Part shown: positions 54,186 to 62,623 of the stretch, in pieces | Numbering within the stretch: position 1 is the first letter of the stretch | Layout of the letters: the number at the start of each line of letters is the position of its first letter | DNA from: Lachnospiraceae bacterium | GTDB lineage: Bacteria > Bacillota > Clostridia > Lachnospirales > Lachnospiraceae | Direction: 5' to 3' | Assembly (NCBI GenBank): GCA_022647575.1 | Contig: JALCKY010000001.1 | Coordinates: forward strand, 248,001-312,000 | DNA length: 64,000 bases | The notes under the pieces: model-generated | The model's database searches: none | What the model saw: only the letters and a program-made list of their open reading frames with translations | What the model was told of the DNA's origin: nothing | Made by a program: the position numbers and the translations under genes

Positions 54186-55487
54186 TTACGCCTCCTGTCC
54201 CAGCAGATAATCTATGAACTGCTGCGCCGTACGTCCGGAAAGACCTCCGTGCGCCAGTTCCCATTTGTTGGCTTCCTCAATCAGTTCATCTCGGTCCCTG
54301 CGGACGCCGTAGCGGTCCGCCAGAGTCTTCACGATATTGTTGAATTCCTTCCGGTCCGGAGAAGTGAAGAAAATCGTCACGCCGAAACGCGCTGCCAGCG
54401 ACAGCTTCTCCTGAACGGTATCCCCGGAATGCATGTCGTCCGCTCTTCTTCCGGCCTTGTCGGAATAATCTTCCTTGATCAGGTGTCTTCTGTTCGATGT
54501 CGCGTAAATGAGGACGTTGTCCGGCTTCTTCTCCAGGCCGCCTTCGATGACAGCCTTCAGGTACTTGTATTCAATTTCCGTTTCTTCAAAGGAAAGATCA
54601 TCCATGAAAATGATGAACTTGTAATTCCGGTTCTTGACCTGCGCAATGATGGAATTGAGGTCCTTGAACTGATGCTTGTATACCTCGATGATCCGCAGGC
54701 CCCTGTCGTAGTATTCGTTGAGGATTCCCTTGATGCTGGAAGATTTTCCCGTCCCGGCATCTCCGAACAGCAGGCAGTTGTTCGCCTGTCTCCCGGCCAC
54801 GAACGCTTCCGTGTTGTCGATGAGCTTCTGCTTCGGGATTTCATACCCGACCAGGTCGTCCAGTCGGACATGGGCAATATTCGTGATGGCCTCGATGACG
54901 GTCTTTCCCTCCGCATCGTGTCCGACGCGGAACGCCTTGTGCAGTCCCAGGTTCCCGACGCCGTAGTCATGGTAGAACTTTTCCATTTCCTTCTTGAAGG
55001 CGGCTGCGCTGTGCGACTTTTCCAGACGCACCGAAAGATCGCAGATCCGGTCGCGGATACGCTTGTTGAAGAGGCCTTTCCCGTCATCCGGATTCTGATA
55101 GTCCGCCAGCACCGCGCTCTGCGTCGAATCGAGCTGCTCGCCGATTTTCGTCAGGTCATAATCATACAGCTTCTTGAAGATCCGGAAATCATGGACGGCG
55201 ACTTCATTGATGCTGCCTTCCACGGCGCCGCGGATCTCACAGGCCTTGCTGTAGGCATTCTCGTGGTTGACCAGAAGATACGTCAGGTAATCATGCCACA
55301 GGTTTCCGTAAAACCCGTAGGCACCTGCCAGCTCCACAAGGCCGTTCGCACAGCGAAAAAAAACCGCCCGCATCTGGTCGCGGGTCATGGCGTCCTTTTC
55401 CATGCAGTTCATCAGCAGGTCCATTTCACTCAGGATCTTCCCCTCGGCAAAATCCCGGTAAAGAATACACTCATCGATTCGAATCAT
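54186..55487 (-). CDS. DUF815 family AAA-type ATPase
   Basis: 433 residues. The N-terminal half (1-170) is helical and of unknown role. Walker A GDAGTGKSSSIKGIL is at about 245-259, Walker B FIIFMDDLSFEE at about 300, and arginine-rich YATSNRRHLIKEDY sensor segments follow. The C-terminal lid ends LSGRTAQQFIDYLLGQ. DUF815 ATPases are widespread in Bacillota with no proven substrate. Here it is between chorismate mutase and ppx, overlapping the former by 17 bases. Confidence 0.85.
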   Translation of the reverse strand: MIRIDECILYRDFAEGKILSEMDLLMNCMEKDAMTRDQMRAVFFRCANGLVELAGAYGFYGNLWHDYLTYLLVNHENAYSKACEIRGAVEGSINEVAVHDFRIFKKLYDYDLTKIGEQLDSTQSAVLADYQNPDDGKGLFNKRIRDRICDLSVRLEKSHSAAAFKKEMEKFYHDYGVGNLGLHKAFRVGHDAEGKTVIEAITNIAHVRLDDLVGYEIPKQKLIDNTEAFVAGRQANNCLLFGDAGTGKSSSIKGILNEYYDRGLRIIEVYKHQFKDLNSIIAQVKNRNYKFIIFMDDLSFEETEIEYKYLKAVIEGGLEKKPDNVLIYATSNRRHLIKEDYSDKAGRRADDMHSGDTVQEKLSLAARFGVTIFFTSPDRKEFNNIVKTLADRYGVRRDRDELIEEANKWELAHGGLSGRTAQQFIDYLLGQEA

Positions 55488-55755
55488 TTTTCATCTTCTC
55501 TTCCTGGCATTCACGGCTGATTGCAAAAAGTGTCCTGTAAAGCCTGCCGATTCCCTCTGCCGTTTTTTCATCCGAAGCGCACTTCTTAAGAGAAGAGATT
55601 TTTTCTTCTTCCCTTTTCGCATCAAGAACAGGCAAACCCTTCTCCTCTTTGTAAGCGGCAATTTTTTCGGACACTTTCATCCGCCGCTCAAAAAGGCTCT
55701 GGATCTGCCTGTCGATACTGTCTATTTCATTTCTTAATTCCGTCAGATCGCTCAT
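55471..55755 (-). CDS. Chorismate mutase (AroQ type)
   Basis: 94-residue helical protein converting chorismate to prephenate. It begins LTELRNEIDSIDRQIQSLFERR, with the catalytic arginine and the RMKVSEKIAAYK helix of the AroQ class, and a later KREEEK segment. It is first gene of a unit with DUF815, ppx, ppk1, glf and guaD. The promoter leaves a leader of only about 8 bases without a ribosome site. Confidence 0.88.
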   Translation of the reverse strand: MSDLTELRNEIDSIDRQIQSLFERRMKVSEKIAAYKEEKGLPVLDAKREEEKISSLKKCASDEKTAEGIGRLYRTLFAISRECQEEKMKNDSNR

Positions 55756-55769
55756 GGCTGTCTGTCCCC

Positions 55770-55798
55770 ATTATACGGTGGAACGCCCTTTTTGTAAA
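55770..55798 (-). promoter_or_regulatory. Promoter of the chorismate mutase-DUF815-ppx-ppk1 unit
   Basis: Minus strand TTTACA (55793-55798), 17-base spacer, TATAAT (55770-55775). The start codon begins 14 bases after the -10 box. Confidence 0.7.
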
Positions 55799-55819
55799 TT
55801 GATTTTCGCCCTGCCTCAC

Positions 55820-55848
55820 TTGATTTAACATGGTTTTTATATTATGAT
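55820..55848 (+). promoter_or_regulatory. Promoter of pyrBI
   Basis: TTGATT (55820-55825), 17-base spacer, TATGAT (55843-55848), with a leader of about 28 bases. There is no attenuator or PyrR-binding leader, so control by UMP-sensitive transcription attenuation is not evident. Confidence 0.65.
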
Positions 55849-55882
55849 AAGCAGGATAAAAATCTGGTAAATGGGAGGATAT

Positions 55883-56821
55883 ATGAAACTGCGACATCTG
55901 ATGAGTCCGCTCGACTTTTCCGTCAGGGAAATGGATCAGCTTCTTGATCTGGCCGGCGACATTGAAAAAAATCCTGATAAATACGCCCACATCTGTGATG
56001 GGAAACGTATTGCCACCTTGTTCTATGAACCCAGTACCCGTACGAGACTTTCCTTCGAGGCTGCGATGATGAACTTAGGTGGCAATGTTTTAGGTTTCCA
56101 GAGTGCCGCTTCTTCTTCCGCCTCCAAGGGCGAAAGCGTTGCGGACACCATGCGCATCGTCTCCTGCTACGCCGATATCGCAGCCATCCGACATCCGAAG
56201 GAAGGCGCACCGCTCGTGGCTTCGATGAAATCCCTGATTCCGGTCATCAATGCCGGCGACGGCGGGCATCAGCATCCCACGCAGACGCTGACGGATCTTC
56301 TGACCATCCGCTCCCTCAAGGGACATTTCGAGAACCTGAAGATCGGCATCTGCGGAGATTTGAAATTCGGCCGCACGGTCCATTCCCTGATTGAAGCCCT
56401 GAGCCGTTATAAGAATGTCAGCTTCGTCCTCATTTCCCCGGAAGAGCTCCGGATTCCCAGCTATGTACGGGAAGCCATGAAGGCGAAGGGAATTCCGTTC
56501 GAGGAAGTCGTCATGCTGAATGAGGAGACCATGAAAGGCCTCGACATCCTGTACATGACAAGAGTTCAGAAGGAACGCTTCTTCAATGAGGAAGATTACG
56601 TCCGCATGAAGGATTTCTATATCCTGGACCGCGAGAAAATGGCAATGGCTCCGAAGGACATGCTGGTCCTGCATCCGCTGCCCCGCGTCAATGAGATTGC
56701 CGTGGAAGTGGACAGCGATCCGCGTGCAGCTTATTTCAAGCAGGTTCAGTACGGCGTCTATGTACGCATGGCACTGATCGTGACGCTGCTCGGACTGGAG
56801 GGTAAGAAAAATGGCAAATAA
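55883..56821 (+). CDS. pyrB: Aspartate carbamoyltransferase catalytic subunit
   Basis: Joins carbamoyl phosphate and aspartate, the committed step of pyrimidine synthesis. 312 residues from [13 protein letters not shown], with GGGAGGATAT before it; an ATG four codons earlier lies inside that ribosome site. The carbamoyl-phosphate motif [24 protein letters not shown] and [10 protein letters not shown] are all present. It overlaps pyrI by 11 bases, so both subunits are made together, as for the E. coli-type holoenzyme. Confidence 0.97.
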   Translation: MKLRHLMSPLDFSVREMDQLLDLAGDIEKNPDKYAHICDGKRIATLFYEPSTRTRLSFEAAMMNLGGNVLGFQSAASSSASKGESVADTMRIVSCYADIAAIRHPKEGAPLVASMKSLIPVINAGDGGHQHPTQTLTDLLTIRSLKGHFENLKIGICGDLKFGRTVHSLIEALSRYKNVSFVLISPEELRIPSYVREAMKAKGIPFEEVVMLNEETMKGLDILYMTRVQKERFFNEEDYVRMKDFYILDREKMAMAPKDMLVLHPLPRVNEIAVEVDSDPRAAYFKQVQYGVYVRMALIVTLLGLEGKKNGK

Positions 56822-57272
56822 AAAAGACAAGGATGCCGGGATTCTTTCCATCGGCGCCATCAAGGAAGGTTTCGTTCTGGATCATATCAAGGCGGGAAAT
56901 GCGATGACGATCTACCGCGACCTGAAGCTCGGCAATCTCGACTGCACCGTGGCCATCATCAAGAATGCCCGTTCCAACAAGATGGGCCGCAAGGACATCA
57001 TCAAGGTCGAGTGCCCGATTGACTACCTGGATCTCGACGTGCTCGGCTTCATCGACCACAACATCACGGTCAATGTCATCAAGGACAACCAGATCATCGA
57101 GAAGCGCGCGCTGAAGCTTCCGAAGCAGGTCGTGAATGTCATCTCCTGCAAGAACCCGCGCTGCATTTCTTCGATTGAACAAGGGCTGGATCAGATTTTC
57201 GTTCTTTCCGATGAGGAAAATGAGGTCTATCGCTGCAAATACTGCGAGGAGAAATATACCGGCACGAAATAA
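56811..57272 (+). CDS. pyrI: Aspartate carbamoyltransferase regulatory subunit
   Basis: 153 residues. The N-terminal nucleotide-binding domain is followed by a zinc site of four cysteines (CKNPRC and CKYCEEKY). It gives allosteric CTP/ATP control to PyrB. The start ATG follows GGAGGGTAAG inside pyrB. A bidirectional terminator shared with rnpB follows. Confidence 0.96.
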   Translation: MANKKDKDAGILSIGAIKEGFVLDHIKAGNAMTIYRDLKLGNLDCTVAIIKNARSNKMGRKDIIKVECPIDYLDLDVLGFIDHNITVNVIKDNQIIEKRALKLPKQVVNVISCKNPRCISSIEQGLDQIFVLSDEENEVYRCKYCEEKYTGTK

Positions 57273-57286
57273 CTGCATGCATCTGC

Positions 57287-57328
57287 ACAAAAAAAACGTT
57301 CTGCCTTTTTCGGCGGAACGTTTTTTTT
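57287..57328. terminator. Bidirectional terminator shared by pyrBI and rnpB
   Basis: An 11-bp stem with one G-T pair (57295-57305 with 57312-57322) and a 6-base loop. There are eight A on the left and eight T on the right, so each strand has a good U-run. It ends pyrI on the plus strand and rnpB on the minus strand. Confidence 0.85.
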
Positions 57329-57329
57329 A

Positions 57330-57663
57330 CGGGCTGAACGATAAGCCGGGTTATGTCGTGTACGGCCATCTGTCTAGACCGTCCGTCGCCGGACGGTTCA
57401 AGCGGCCAACCTGAAGCACGGCGGGCAGCCGTATCGCTTCTTTTCGGCCTTGCTTCGAATGGGGCGTGCATGTGCCCTCTCCGTTACCGCAGAGGCGGTA
57501 GTCTCTTGCACTGCCTTTCCACCCTTACCGGTTTCCCGGCGGTTTATTTCTGTTGCGCTATCCTCGGGGTCGCCCCCACCGGACGTTATCCGGCATCCTG
57601 CCCTGTGAAGCCCGGACTTTCCTCGTCTGAATCTCTCCAGCCGCGGCCGTATGTCCAGCCCGC
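57330..57663 (-). ncRNA. rnpB: RNase P RNA, bacterial type A
   Basis: Catalytic RNA that matures tRNA 5' ends. On the minus strand it has the conserved 5' P4 segment GAGGAAAGTCCGGGC, the central GGTGGGGGCGACCCCGAGG region, GGGTGGAAAGGCAGTGCAAGAG, and the 3' segment ACCCGGCTTATCG. P1 is formed by GGGCTG near the start and CAGCCC at the end. The length of about 334 bases suits type A. The ends are set from the promoter and the terminator, accurate to a few bases. Confidence 0.95.
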
Positions 57664-57668
57664 GTCAC

Positions 57669-57697
57669 ATCTTACCAAAATCGCCCCCGGAAGTCAA
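57669..57697 (-). promoter_or_regulatory. Promoter of rnpB
   Basis: Minus strand TTGACT (57692-57697), 17-base spacer, TAAGAT (57669-57674), placing the start of transcription at about 57662, where the P1 stem begins. Confidence 0.8.
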
Positions 57698-57783
57698 CCG
57701 TTCGTCCTTAGCGTTCAGCCGCCTCCGCCTGTATACGGCCGGATGTCTTTTTCCTGCGGCCTTTGCCCTGCAGGGTGCACACA

Positions 57784-57855
57784 GACAATAGCGCGGCTTC
57801 GTCGGCATTTCCGCACGATGCGATGGGCTTCGCAGAACTGTCTGAAGCGGGCTCT
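57784..57855 (+). repeat. Unit A of the palindromic array (outer left)
   Basis: 72 bases from GACA to GCGGGCTCT. It has the core ATTTCCGCAC followed by the A-specific GATGCGATGGGCT. Its sequence partner is A' (inner right), but its core and flanks match the outer-right unit B'. Confidence 0.8.
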
Positions 57856-57898
57856 CTCTGCTGCATAGAGCAGTCAGCCGGAGAGGCAGGAACGCTCT

Positions 57899-57966
57899 GA
57901 CACGCTTGCTTCTGCCGTTTCTGCACTCGCCGATGGATGGGCTGCTCCGAAAACTCAGCGGGCTCT
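57899..57966 (+). repeat. Unit B of the palindromic array (inner left)
   Basis: 68 bases from GACA to GCGGGCTCT, with core GTTTCTGCAC and B-specific CTGCTCCGAAAACTCA. Its sequence partner is B' (outer right), while its core matches the inner-right unit A'. Confidence 0.8.
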
Positions 57967-57978
57967 TTCATTGATAAC

Positions 57979-58015
57979 AAACATCCGTGAGAGGAAAATC
58001 CTCTCACGGATGTTT
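57979..58015. terminator. Central perfect hairpin of the array, bidirectional terminator-like
   Basis: A perfect 17-bp stem (57979-57995 with 57999-58015) with an AAA loop, AAACATCCGTGAGAGGA in the left arm. There is a T-rich step on the right (TTTATTA) and an A-rich one on the left. It could end the uridine kinase-like transcript arriving on the minus strand, and any plus-strand RNA from the left arm. Confidence 0.7.
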
Positions 58016-58031
58016 ATTACAAGTCATGGAA

Positions 58032-58104
58032 AGAGCCCGCCTCAGACAGTTCTGCGCAGCCCATCGCATCGTGCAGAAACGGCGACGAAGCCGGCGCTAT
58101 CGTC
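58032..58104 (-). repeat. Unit A' of the palindromic array (inner right)
   Basis: 73 bases on the minus strand from GACG to GCGGGCTCT. It shares A-specific sequence (ATAGCG, GGCTTCGTCG, GATGCGATGGGCT, CGCAGAACTGTCTGA) with A but carries the inner-type core GTTTCTGCAC. Confidence 0.8.
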
Positions 58105-58144
58105 AGAGCGGTCCTGTCTCTCCGTCTGGCTGCTGTAGATAAAG

Positions 58145-58212
58145 AGAGCCCGCTGAGTTTTCGGAGCAGCCCATCAACAGGCGAGTGCGGAAATGGCAGA
58201 AGCAAGCGTGTC
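58145..58212 (-). repeat. Unit B' of the palindromic array (outer right)
   Basis: 68 bases on the minus strand from GACA to GCGGGCTCT. It shares B-specific sequence (CGCTTGCTTCTGCC, CTGCTCCGAAAACTCA) with B but carries the outer-type core ATTTCCGCAC. Confidence 0.8.
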
Positions 58213-58264
58213 TGTGTGCACTCTGCAGGGCCAGGGCCGCATAAAATAAACTAACCGCCGGCCG

Positions 58265-59938
58265 CTACAGCCGGAAGCAGCCTCCCCCTATGAATTCGCG
58301 GAGGATGGAGTTGTGCGGCACGTCATCCGCGGGAACTCCGATGAAATAGTCCAGGAATTTCAGAAGGCGCTTGGCCTCGTAGAACTGCGGGTCATCCTCT
58401 TCCACCTGGAAAAGCAGCGGCTGCGCATACAGCTTCAGGACCGACAGCTCGTAAAGCAGCGCTGAGTTGAAAATGACATCCGACTTTTCCTGGAACGGGA
58501 AAATATGCTCGATCTCTCCCTGGCGTACACTGTTCCACATGGAAAGCGTCTCGCTGGCCGAATAGCCCCGCGTGCGGTAGTCGCGCACGATCCGCCGGAT
58601 GAGACGGCCGTCCGTCGACGGGATGCGGTTGTGCTCATCGATGTTGAGCTGCGTCAGCGCACTGATGTAGATCCGGAATTCGCTTTCCTTCGGAAGCGAA
58701 TAGCTGAGCTTATCGTTCAGGCAGTGGATGCCTTCAATCACCAGCAGGTCATTCTCTTCCAGCTTGATGGTATCGCCCTTGTAGGTCCGCCTGCCTTCCA
58801 CGAAATCATAGACCGGCATTTCGACCTTTTCCCCGCTGAGAAGCTTTGTCATATCCTCGTTGAAGCCCTTGACGTCAATGGCCGCCAGGCTTTCAAAATC
58901 TTTCCTGCCGTCTTCCCTGACCGGAGTATCCGTCCGGTCCTTGAAATAATTGTCCACGCCGACATAATGGGGTTTCAGTCCGCGTGCAAAAAGCTGGATC
59001 ATCAGGCGCTGCGAAAAAGTCGTCTTTCCTGAAGAGGACGGCCCCGCGATCATGACGAACTTGACCTGCTTCTTATTCAGGATCTGATCCGCAATCAAGG
59101 AAATCCTCGTCTCCATCAGGGCTTCCGCAATCAGGATCGTCTGACGGGTTTTCCCCGCGATGACGTTGGAATTGAGTTCCCCGATCGTATCGATTCCCAT
59201 CTTCTGTGCCCAGCTCTCGCCGAGGATCTGGACGCTGAAGAGCTTGTCCTCTTCGGCAAACGGAGGGACTTCCTCCGGCCGGCCGGCTTCCGGCATCTGC
59301 AGGACGATGCCGCCCTGGTACGGATAGAGCTTGAAGTATTTCAGATAGCCGGTATGGTTCGTCATGAACCCGTAATAATAATCCTCAAATTCCCCGAGCT
59401 TGTAGAGATTCACCCGCGAGGCGAGCCTTGTCCGGAAAAGCTGCTCCTTGTCCGGCATGTGATGACGCTTAAACAGTTCGATTGCTTCATTCGTGCTGAC
59501 CGTCCGCTTGATGATCGGTATTTTCTTTTCGACGATCTCGTGCATGTGGTCTTCGACTTTTTTGATGAAAGTACCGTCGATTTCCACGTCGCCCTCAATC
59601 GTATAGAAAAAGCCCGAGCTGACGGAGAAATGAAGCACGACCCGTCTGATTTTATCGTAGCCGCCGATATGATAGACTGCACTCAGGAACAGCATCGAGC
59701 AGCTGCGCTTGTAGGTCTTGTGTCCGATTTCATCCGCCGTCGTCACGAACCTGACGTCCGCATCTTCCCTGGCCGCATGATGCAGTTCATGAAGTTTTCC
59801 GTTGATCATCGCCAGGATAATGTCATGCGGCTCATCCTTCTGGAAATCACGCGCAATCACGGAAAGGGGCGTATCCTTCGGATACGTATATTCTTTTCCC
59901 CCGATGGTCAGCGTTACTGTTTTCTTCGGTTCATCCAT
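58265..59938 (-). CDS. TGS-domain nucleoside (uridine) kinase-like protein
   Basis: 557 residues from MDEPKKTVTLTIGG, chosen because AAAGGAAG stands about eight bases before it; two ATGs lie a few codons upstream. Residues 1-65 form a TGS-like domain and 70-250 a threonyl-tRNA-synthetase-like second domain. From about 290 a P-loop kinase domain has GPSSSGKTTFSQRL, the DNYFKDRTDTP region and VIEGIHCLND. The kinase domain is uridine kinase/phosphoribulokinase-like; the substrate of this fused family is unproven. Its transcript would run into the right arm of the palindromic array. Confidence 0.85.
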   Translation of the reverse strand: MDEPKKTVTLTIGGKEYTYPKDTPLSVIARDFQKDEPHDIILAMINGKLHELHHAAREDADVRFVTTADEIGHKTYKRSCSMLFLSAVYHIGGYDKIRRVVLHFSVSSGFFYTIEGDVEIDGTFIKKVEDHMHEIVEKKIPIIKRTVSTNEAIELFKRHHMPDKEQLFRTRLASRVNLYKLGEFEDYYYGFMTNHTGYLKYFKLYPYQGGIVLQMPEAGRPEEVPPFAEEDKLFSVQILGESWAQKMGIDTIGELNSNVIAGKTRQTILIAEALMETRISLIADQILNKKQVKFVMIAGPSSSGKTTFSQRLMIQLFARGLKPHYVGVDNYFKDRTDTPVREDGRKDFESLAAIDVKGFNEDMTKLLSGEKVEMPVYDFVEGRRTYKGDTIKLEENDLLVIEGIHCLNDKLSYSLPKESEFRIYISALTQLNIDEHNRIPSTDGRLIRRIVRDYRTRGYSASETLSMWNSVRQGEIEHIFPFQEKSDVIFNSALLYELSVLKLYAQPLLFQVEEDDPQFYEAKRLLKFLDYFIGVPADDVPHNSILREFIGGGCFRL

Positions 59939-60019
59939 TTTCATTGCTTCCTTTTCCATCCTGTCCCAAACGTCCTGAGAAGATGCTTTCCGGCAGATGC
60001 CTTAAGCAGAGTCTCTCCG

Positions 60020-60805
60020 TCACACGACTTCATACGGCTGCTCGATCTTCTCTGGAATGACTTCCAGTTTCGGAAACATTCTTTTCAGCGCCTCGGTCAT
60101 ATAGGGAATGAATCCGGCTTCCGTGCCGTAATGTCCCGCATCAACCAGGCTGAGCCCTGCTGCCACGGCGTCAATCGACGTATGATAATCAAGATCGCCC
60201 GTTACGAAGACATCCGCTCCGGAGCGCAGGGCACTGCCGATCACGCTCTTTCCGGAACCGGAACAGACGGCAGCCCTTCCGATTTCCCTCTGCGGATTAC
60301 CGTAGACACGCACGGAAGGGAGCTGATAGATTTTCTTTACCGATTCGGCAAATTCCCGCAGAGTCATTTTCTTCTCAAGATTCCCGACCCGACCGAGTCC
60401 CTCCCGGATTCCCGTTTCGTCGCGGTAGGTTTCCTCGAGGATTTCCGGGTTCATGAGATTCAGTTCATCGGCATTGAGATCCGCCATTTCCGAAACATCG
60501 AAATTGGTATGCATCGCATAATAACTGATTCTGTTCTCCGCCAGCGTCAGGATTCTCCGTCCGACCGGATCCTGCCGGACGATGCGGGATATCGGCTTGA
60601 AAATCAGCGGATGATGCGTCACGATCATGTCCGCATGCCCGAGAATCGCATCCTCGACTGCTGCATCCGACACGTCCAGTGCCACCAGGACCGTCCTGAC
60701 TTCCGCGTCACGGTCACCGACCAGCAGCCCGATATTGTCCCATTCCATCGCATACATCGGCGGATAGGAAATTTCCAGTTTATCAATGATTGTCCCGCAC
60801 TTCAT
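60020..60805 (-). CDS. Nif3-like dinuclear metal-centre protein
   Basis: 261 residues from MKCGTIIDKLE, with AAAGGAG before the ATG. It overlaps trmK by 23 bases. YAMEWDNIGLLVGD near the N-terminus, MIVTHHPLIFKP with metal-binding histidines, and the C-terminal GDLDYHTSIDAV and GHYGTEAGFIP are typical of the family (also labelled GTP cyclohydrolase I type 2, YqfO). Its physiological function is unsettled. trmK-nif3 pairing after rpoD is conserved in Bacillota. Confidence 0.92.
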   Translation of the reverse strand: MKCGTIIDKLEISYPPMYAMEWDNIGLLVGDRDAEVRTVLVALDVSDAAVEDAILGHADMIVTHHPLIFKPISRIVRQDPVGRRILTLAENRISYYAMHTNFDVSEMADLNADELNLMNPEILEETYRDETGIREGLGRVGNLEKKMTLREFAESVKKIYQLPSVRVYGNPQREIGRAAVCSGSGKSVIGSALRSGADVFVTGDLDYHTSIDAVAAGLSLVDAGHYGTEAGFIPYMTEALKRMFPKLEVIPEKIEQPYEVV

Positions 60806-61481
60806 AATTCTCCTTTGCCGCCGCAATCTCCCGCAGTTCTTCTTCCACTTCCGCTGCCCGGTGCCCGGCGGCCTCTCCTCCGGAATTCCGGAGAACAGCC
60901 AGAATTTCTTTTTTTATTTTTTCCTGTTTTTCAAGATAGCCGAAAAGGACATGGTCCTTTTTTTTCAGCAGCACCGGCCCGAAGGAAAGCTCGGCAGGAG
61001 TCATTTCCGACCGGCCGTGAACCGCCTTCATGACCGTATAGTATTTTCCGTCTTCCAGAATCAGCTGCTCGTCTTCAATCCGGAGATTCCTTTCCGCCAG
61101 GATCCTGCGGAAAGCCTTCAGTTCCGACTGAGGCTCAAAGATGAATTCGGAAAATGAATCCAGCCTCTTCCCTGCATCCTGAAGGATCCTGCCCATAAGC
61201 ATGCCGCCCATCCCGGAAATGATGAGGGTTCCCGAAAGTTCCTCAGCGGGCACCCCGTCGCAGCAGACGGTACGGATTTTCCCTTCCAGTCCGGCTTCCC
61301 GGATATGCTCTTCCGCACGCCTCAGCGGTCCTTCCCGGAGGTCACAGGCCACGGCATACGGAGCCGTTCCCTTTTCCACCAGACAGATCGGAATCCATGC
61401 GTGATCGCAGCCGACATCCGTAACTGGATTCCCCGGAGCTGCCATGTCCGCAATGGCGGAAAGCCTGTCCGAAAGCTTCAT
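60783..61481 (-). CDS. trmK: tRNA (adenine-22-N1)-methyltransferase
   Basis: Methylates A22 in the D-loop of tRNA. 232 residues. A Rossmann SAM site is at VTDVGCDHAWIPICLVEKG (about 20-38), and a catalytic-region motif is at LIISGMGGMLMGRIL. The C-terminal coiled-coil tail is the family's usual helical hairpin. The start overlaps the rpoD stop by one base (TGATG), so translation is coupled. Confidence 0.93.
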   Translation of the reverse strand: MKLSDRLSAIADMAAPGNPVTDVGCDHAWIPICLVEKGTAPYAVACDLREGPLRRAEEHIREAGLEGKIRTVCCDGVPAEELSGTLIISGMGGMLMGRILQDAGKRLDSFSEFIFEPQSELKAFRRILAERNLRIEDEQLILEDGKYYTVMKAVHGRSEMTPAELSFGPVLLKKKDHVLFGYLEKQEKIKKEILAVLRNSGGEAAGHRAAEVEEELREIAAAKENYEVRDNH

Positions 61482-62620
61482 CAGTCAAGATAATCCTTCA
61501 GCTTGCGGCTGCGGCTCGGATGGCGGAGCTTTCTCAGGGCCTTCGCTTCAATCTGACGGATACGCTCTCTCGTTACATTGAATTCTTTTCCGACTTCTTC
61601 CAGCGTGCGCGCACGTCCGTCATCCAGCCCGAAACGAAGTCTTAAGACCTTCTGCTCACGGTCCGTCAGGGTTTCCAGCACGTCAACCAGCTGTTCCTTT
61701 AAAAGAGTAAAGGCAGCTGCATCCGCCGGAACCGGCACGTTGTCGTCCTGGATGAAATCGCCGAGGTGACTGTCTTCCTCCTCGCCGATCGGAGTTTCGA
61801 GGGAAACCGGTTCCTGGGAAATCTTCATAATCTCACGCACCCGGTCCACGGTCATGCCCATTTCCTGGGCGATCTCTTCCGGAGTAGGTTCGCGCCCGAG
61901 CTCCTGGAGCAGCTGGCGTGAAACACGGATCAGCTTGTTGATGGTCTCGACCATATGGACCGGAATCCGGATCGTCCTTGCCTGGTCGGCAATGGCACGG
62001 GTAATGGCCTGACGGATCCACCAGGTTGCATAGGTTGAGAATTTGAAACCCTTGCGGTAATCGTATTTTTCAACGGCCTTGATCAGGCCGAGGTTGCCTT
62101 CCTGAATCAGATCCAGGAAAAGCATTCCTCTTCCGACATATCTTTTGGCAATGGAGACGACCAGACGGAGGTTGGCCTCTGCCAGTCTCTGCTGCGCCCG
62201 CTTTCCTTCCTCGCCGCCTTTTTCCATCTGCTTGGAGAGTTCGATTTCTTCGTCTGCCGTCAGCAGGGGAACCTTTCCGATTTCCTTCAGGTACATGCGG
62301 ACAGGGTCTTCAATGGAAACGCCTTCCGGAACGGTAAGGTCGATATTCTCCATATCGACTTCTTCTTCCTCTCCGATCTCGGCTTCCTCGTCATCCGACA
62401 GGAGAAGAACCTCGTCATCATTTTCCGTGTCGTCCATTCTCAGGACGTCGACGCCGTTCGCCTCCAGAAAATCAATGGTTTTTTCCTCGTCTTCCGCGGT
62501 AAAAGTAATGTCGCGGAAGCAGTCATCGATTTCCTTGTTCCCCAGCACGTTTTTACGCTGTGTCGCAAGAAGCAGAAGTTCCGTCAGTCTTTCCGCAAAT
62601 ACTGCCTGGCTGTTTTTCAT
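61481..62620 (-). CDS. rpoD: RNA polymerase principal sigma factor (sigma-A / RpoD)
   Basis: 379 residues, a typical Bacillota length. An acidic region 1.1-like segment is at about 45-95 ([11 protein letters not shown]). Region 1.2 begins [11 protein letters not shown]. Region 2 has [28 protein letters not shown] and [14 protein letters not shown]. Region 4 has the -35-binding helix-turn-helix [27 protein letters not shown]. It lies three bases after dnaG, with its ribosome site inside the dnaG end, the classic macromolecular-synthesis operon. The many near-consensus promoters in the window fit this factor. Confidence 0.98.
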   Translation of the reverse strand: MKNSQAVFAERLTELLLLATQRKNVLGNKEIDDCFRDITFTAEDEEKTIDFLEANGVDVLRMDDTENDDEVLLLSDDEEAEIGEEEEVDMENIDLTVPEGVSIEDPVRMYLKEIGKVPLLTADEEIELSKQMEKGGEEGKRAQQRLAEANLRLVVSIAKRYVGRGMLFLDLIQEGNLGLIKAVEKYDYRKGFKFSTYATWWIRQAITRAIADQARTIRIPVHMVETINKLIRVSRQLLQELGREPTPEEIAQEMGMTVDRVREIMKISQEPVSLETPIGEEEDSHLGDFIQDDNVPVPADAAAFTLLKEQLVDVLETLTDREQKVLRLRFGLDDGRARTLEEVGKEFNVTRERIRQIEAKALRKLRHPSRSRKLKDYLD

Positions 62621-62623
62621 GTT

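Larger units (their letters stand above)
57755..58242. repeat. 488-bp palindromic array of four swapped 70-bp units around a terminator hairpin
   Basis: This fills most of the 600-base gene-free stretch between rnpB and the uridine kinase-like gene. The outer ends match as inverted repeats (TGCGGCC, GCCCTGCAG(G/A)GTGCACACAGACA), and so do the inter-unit spacers and the centre. Inside are four units (listed separately): A and B on the plus strand, then A' and B' on the minus strand. By my hand alignment A and A' differ at six positions plus one gap, and B and B' at five. The like units therefore are not mirror-placed. No transposase or credible ORF is inside. Confidence 0.85.

Noticed and set aside
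57708-58205. Two minus-strand frames (99 and 62 residues) inside the palindromic array
   Set aside because: Low-complexity Ser/Arg-rich translations of the repeats, with no ribosome sites and no similarity between matched arms in the same frame.
57784-58212. CRISPR array or integron attC cluster
   Set aside because: Units are in opposite orientations with unit-specific sequence; there are no short identical repeats with unique spacers, no cas genes, no integrase and no core site consensus.
59354-61033. 559-residue plus-strand open frame opposite the kinase-like gene and nif3
   Set aside because: Spans three well-identified minus-strand genes on the opposite strand, so it is not credible as a gene.
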